From assembly GCF_011751075.1 (NCBI RefSeq), contig NZ_JAALLN010000010.1, forward strand, positions 62,001-126,000: a DNA stretch of 64,000 nt, in the 5' to 3' direction. The position numbers were made by a program, and so were the translations under genes. The notes beneath the pieces were generated by a model. It saw only the letters and a list, made by a program, of their open reading frames with translations. It ran no database searches and was not told the DNA's origin. Source of the DNA: Flavobacterium poyangense. Its GTDB lineage: Bacteria > Bacteroidota > Bacteroidia > Flavobacteriales > Flavobacteriaceae. This document shows, in pieces, positions 62,593 through 64,000 of the stretch (position 1 is the stretch's first letter; each line of letters begins with the position of its first letter).

Positions 62593-63147
62593 TTAAAATA
62601 AATCCAGTACAATTACCTCCAAATCATTTTCCAAGCCTGCATAATTTCTTGCCGAACTAAAATAATAGTCCTCTGCTAAAGCAACTATTTTATCTTTTAC
62701 AGGATTATTATGAATGTAATTTATTTTCTGTTTAATAAACGCATTACTGTAAATATGTTCAGCATGGTAACCATTTTGCCAAACTTTATAAAAATGCTTA
62801 TTTTTCAAGTGTTCACATGACTCTTTAAAATATTTCAACAACCATTCTCTCCTACTTTCCGATTCCTCAATTATATTCTGAATTATTCTTTTGGAGGTGA
62901 ATTTTTTAAAATCTCTCATAATATCAGATACTATAAAACCATTCGTTCCTTTACAAAATAAATGAATATGGCTACTCATTATACAATATGCATAAATTTC
63001 CAAACCTTTATTTTTTTGACAGTATTCCAAAGCACGAATGATCGTATTTTTGTGATTTAGTCTTGTAAAGAGATCTATCCAACCTACAACAGTTATAGTG
63101 ATAAAATAGGCATCTTCGGTTGTTGTAGCTTTATACTTTGTTGACAT
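62593..63147 (-). CDS. REP-associated tyrosine transposase (RAYT, IS200/Y1-like)
   Basis: 184 aa. Y1-type HUH endonuclease with the His pair in CIMSSHIHLFCKG (HxH) and the catalytic Tyr in KQKINYIHNNPVKDKI (Y-IHNNPV). Other family features: FITITVVGWIDLFTR, SDIMRDFKKFTSKR, KVWQNGYHAEHIYS. RAYTs nick at REP hairpins. REPs lie on both sides in opposite orientation (three left, eight right), which fits its substrate. Probably single-copy and domesticated, but no terminal repeats of an IS are seen. Intact. Confidence 0.93.
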   Translation of the reverse strand: MSTKYKATTTEDAYFITITVVGWIDLFTRLNHKNTIIRALEYCQKNKGLEIYAYCIMSSHIHLFCKGTNGFIVSDIMRDFKKFTSKRIIQNIIEESESRREWLLKYFKESCEHLKNKHFYKVWQNGYHAEHIYSNAFIKQKINYIHNNPVKDKIVALAEDYYFSSARNYAGLENDLEVIVLDLF

Positions 63148-63222
63148 TTTTTTCTATACTATTTACTACAGCTTTAACACTCTGTTTTTCTTTAATACTC
63201 TTAGCTTTATCTCCTTTACTTT

Positions 63223-63800
63223 GCGGGCACAGATTGCAAATCTTCGCTATCGTTGCGTTATTGTTATTTCTTATATATTACTTTGCCAACTTTGCTTTGC
63301 GGGCACAGATTGCAAATCTGCAATATCGTTGTGTTATTGTTGTTTCTTATACATTACTTTGCCTACTTTGCTTTGCGGGCACAGATTGCTTGCAAATCTG
63401 CGCTATCGTTGCGTTATTGTTATTTCTTATATATTACTTTGCCTACTTTGCTTTGCGGGCACAGATTGCTTGCAAATCTGCGCTATCGTTGCGTTATTGT
63501 TGTTTCTTATATATTACTTTGCCTACTTTGCTTTGCGGGCACAGATTGCAAATCTGCGCTATCGTTGCGTTATTGTTGTTTCTTATATATTACTTTGCCT
63601 ACCTTTGCGGGCACAGATTGCAAATCTGCGCTATCGTTGTGTTATTGTTGTTTCTTATATATTACTTTGCCTACTTTACTTTGCGGGCACAGATTGCAAA
63701 TCTGCGCTATCGTTGCGCTATCGTTGCGTTATTGTTGTTTCTTATACATTACTTTGCCTACTTTGCTTTGCGGGCACAGATTGCAAATCTGCAATATCGT
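63223..63800 (-). repeat. Tandem array of eight REP units, period ~76 bp
   Basis: Units start at about 63223, 63299, 63375, 63455, 63535, 63607, 63683 and 63770, each GCGGGCACAGATTG followed by CAAATCTGCGCTATCGTT, then TTATTGTTGTTTCTTATATA and CTTTGCCTACTTTGCTTT. Units 3 and 4 have four extra bases (TTGC) in the palindrome loop; unit 6 lacks ~4 bases of spacer; unit 7 has a doubled GCTATCGTTGC. Orientation is opposite to the left REPs. Gap between the RAYT start and unit 1: 75 bp. Confidence 0.92.
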
Positions 63801-63819
63801 TCTGTATAGATAAATCAAG

Positions 63820-64000
63820 CTAATAAACACTTTTCGCTGTTTTTTCTTGTAACCATGACCTCTCAAAAGCCTGATTATTTTCCGGAAAAACAACTAGCAA
63901 ACCTGGTTTCTCATCAATTCTTACCTTGATTTTAACAGCAGAATTAAACTTTCCGGACATAAAATGACCTCCAAACTTTCTGTCTTTTGATAAAAAATGA
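63820..64000 (-). CDS. Partial unidentified protein, C-terminus only
   Basis: My translation from the right edge to the TAG at 63822-63820 gives HFLSKDRKFGGHFMSGKFN, SAVKIKVRIDEKPGLLVVFP, ENNQAFERSWLQEKTAKSVY. The frame is open to the edge (60 codons), so the start is outside the window. An internal ATG (MSGKFN) could begin a 46-residue protein, but the protein-like sequence before it argues against that. Family not recognised. Confidence 0.5.
   Translation of the reverse strand, partial: HFLSKDRKFGGHFMSGKFNSAVKIKVRIDEKPGLLVVFPENNQAFERSWLQEKTAKSVY

Noticed and set aside
63223..63800. CRISPR array
   Set aside because: The repeats are palindromic REPs and the ~40-bp spacers are nearly identical to each other, not unique; no cas genes are seen.
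63138..63823. Three long overlapping forward reading frames (about 186-223 codons) rich in Cys/Leu/Tyr
   Set aside because: They are read-through of the eight-unit REP array; all three frames are open and the peptide only mirrors the 76-bp period.

Overview
The window reads as chromosome of a Flavobacterium-like member of the Bacteroidota. It is AT-rich, has Bacteroidota-type -7 boxes (TAnnTTTG) and no obvious strong Shine-Dalgarno sites, and carries a TonB receptor with a carboxypeptidase-like N-terminal domain, a surface lipoprotein with a CSSDDDKK start, an M43 protease with a type IX secretion-type C-terminus, and many 'VGIGTT' coiled-coil surface proteins. No tRNA, rRNA or CRISPR array was seen.

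Region 1 (1-36 kb) is the accessory part. A type II secretion/type IV filament-like machine is encoded in two divergent blocks. On the minus strand (1-3.8 kb) are pseudopilin, A24 prepilin peptidase, GspE ATPase and secretin. On the plus strand (21.3-25.0 kb) are a GspC/PilP-like protein, a membrane-anchored beta-repeat protein, two pseudopilins and GspF. Between and after these blocks lie two copies of a two-gene Rhs/YD-repeat module: an Rhs shell protein without a core, then a DUF6443 plus Rhs-core protein. Both core proteins end in a different HExxH (zincin-like) tip and are followed at once by a lipoprotein that is a candidate immunity protein. Each module trails debris: orphan tips, immunity genes (MafI-like, SUKH), truncated Rhs cores and terminator-bearing repeats. 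Four 'VGIGTT' proteins sharing one C-terminal module also lie here, two of them directly upstream of the secretion genes. My main hypothesis is that the T2SS-like machine exports the Rhs shell/tip pairs and possibly the VGIGTT proteins.

Region 2 (35.5-47 kb) holds a Crp/Fnr regulator with a lipoprotein, an isocitrate lyase/PEP mutase family enzyme, and a six-gene minus-strand operon. The operon encodes a TonB receptor, a DUF4374 lipoprotein, an ankyrin protein, a DUF2271 protein, a PepSY-flavodoxin-reductase fusion and ApbE. It resembles the Bacteroides xenosiderophore locus XusABC with an added flavin-based reductive branch.

Region 3 (47-62 kb) is mostly ordinary: M43 protease, hyaluronan/chitin-synthase-like GT2, PepSY-like protein, an AhpD/YCII/ECF sigma cluster, a thioredoxin-fold pair, AAA ATPase, AraC regulator with an NAD(P)-binding oxidoreductase, and an MscS channel.

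Region 4 (62.3-63.8 kb) is a REP-associated tyrosine transposase (RAYT) flanked by oppositely oriented REP palindromes: three on its left and a tandem array of eight on its right. Two more REPs of the same family, in the same inward-facing arrangement, lie inside the Rhs debris at 12.7-12.97 kb.
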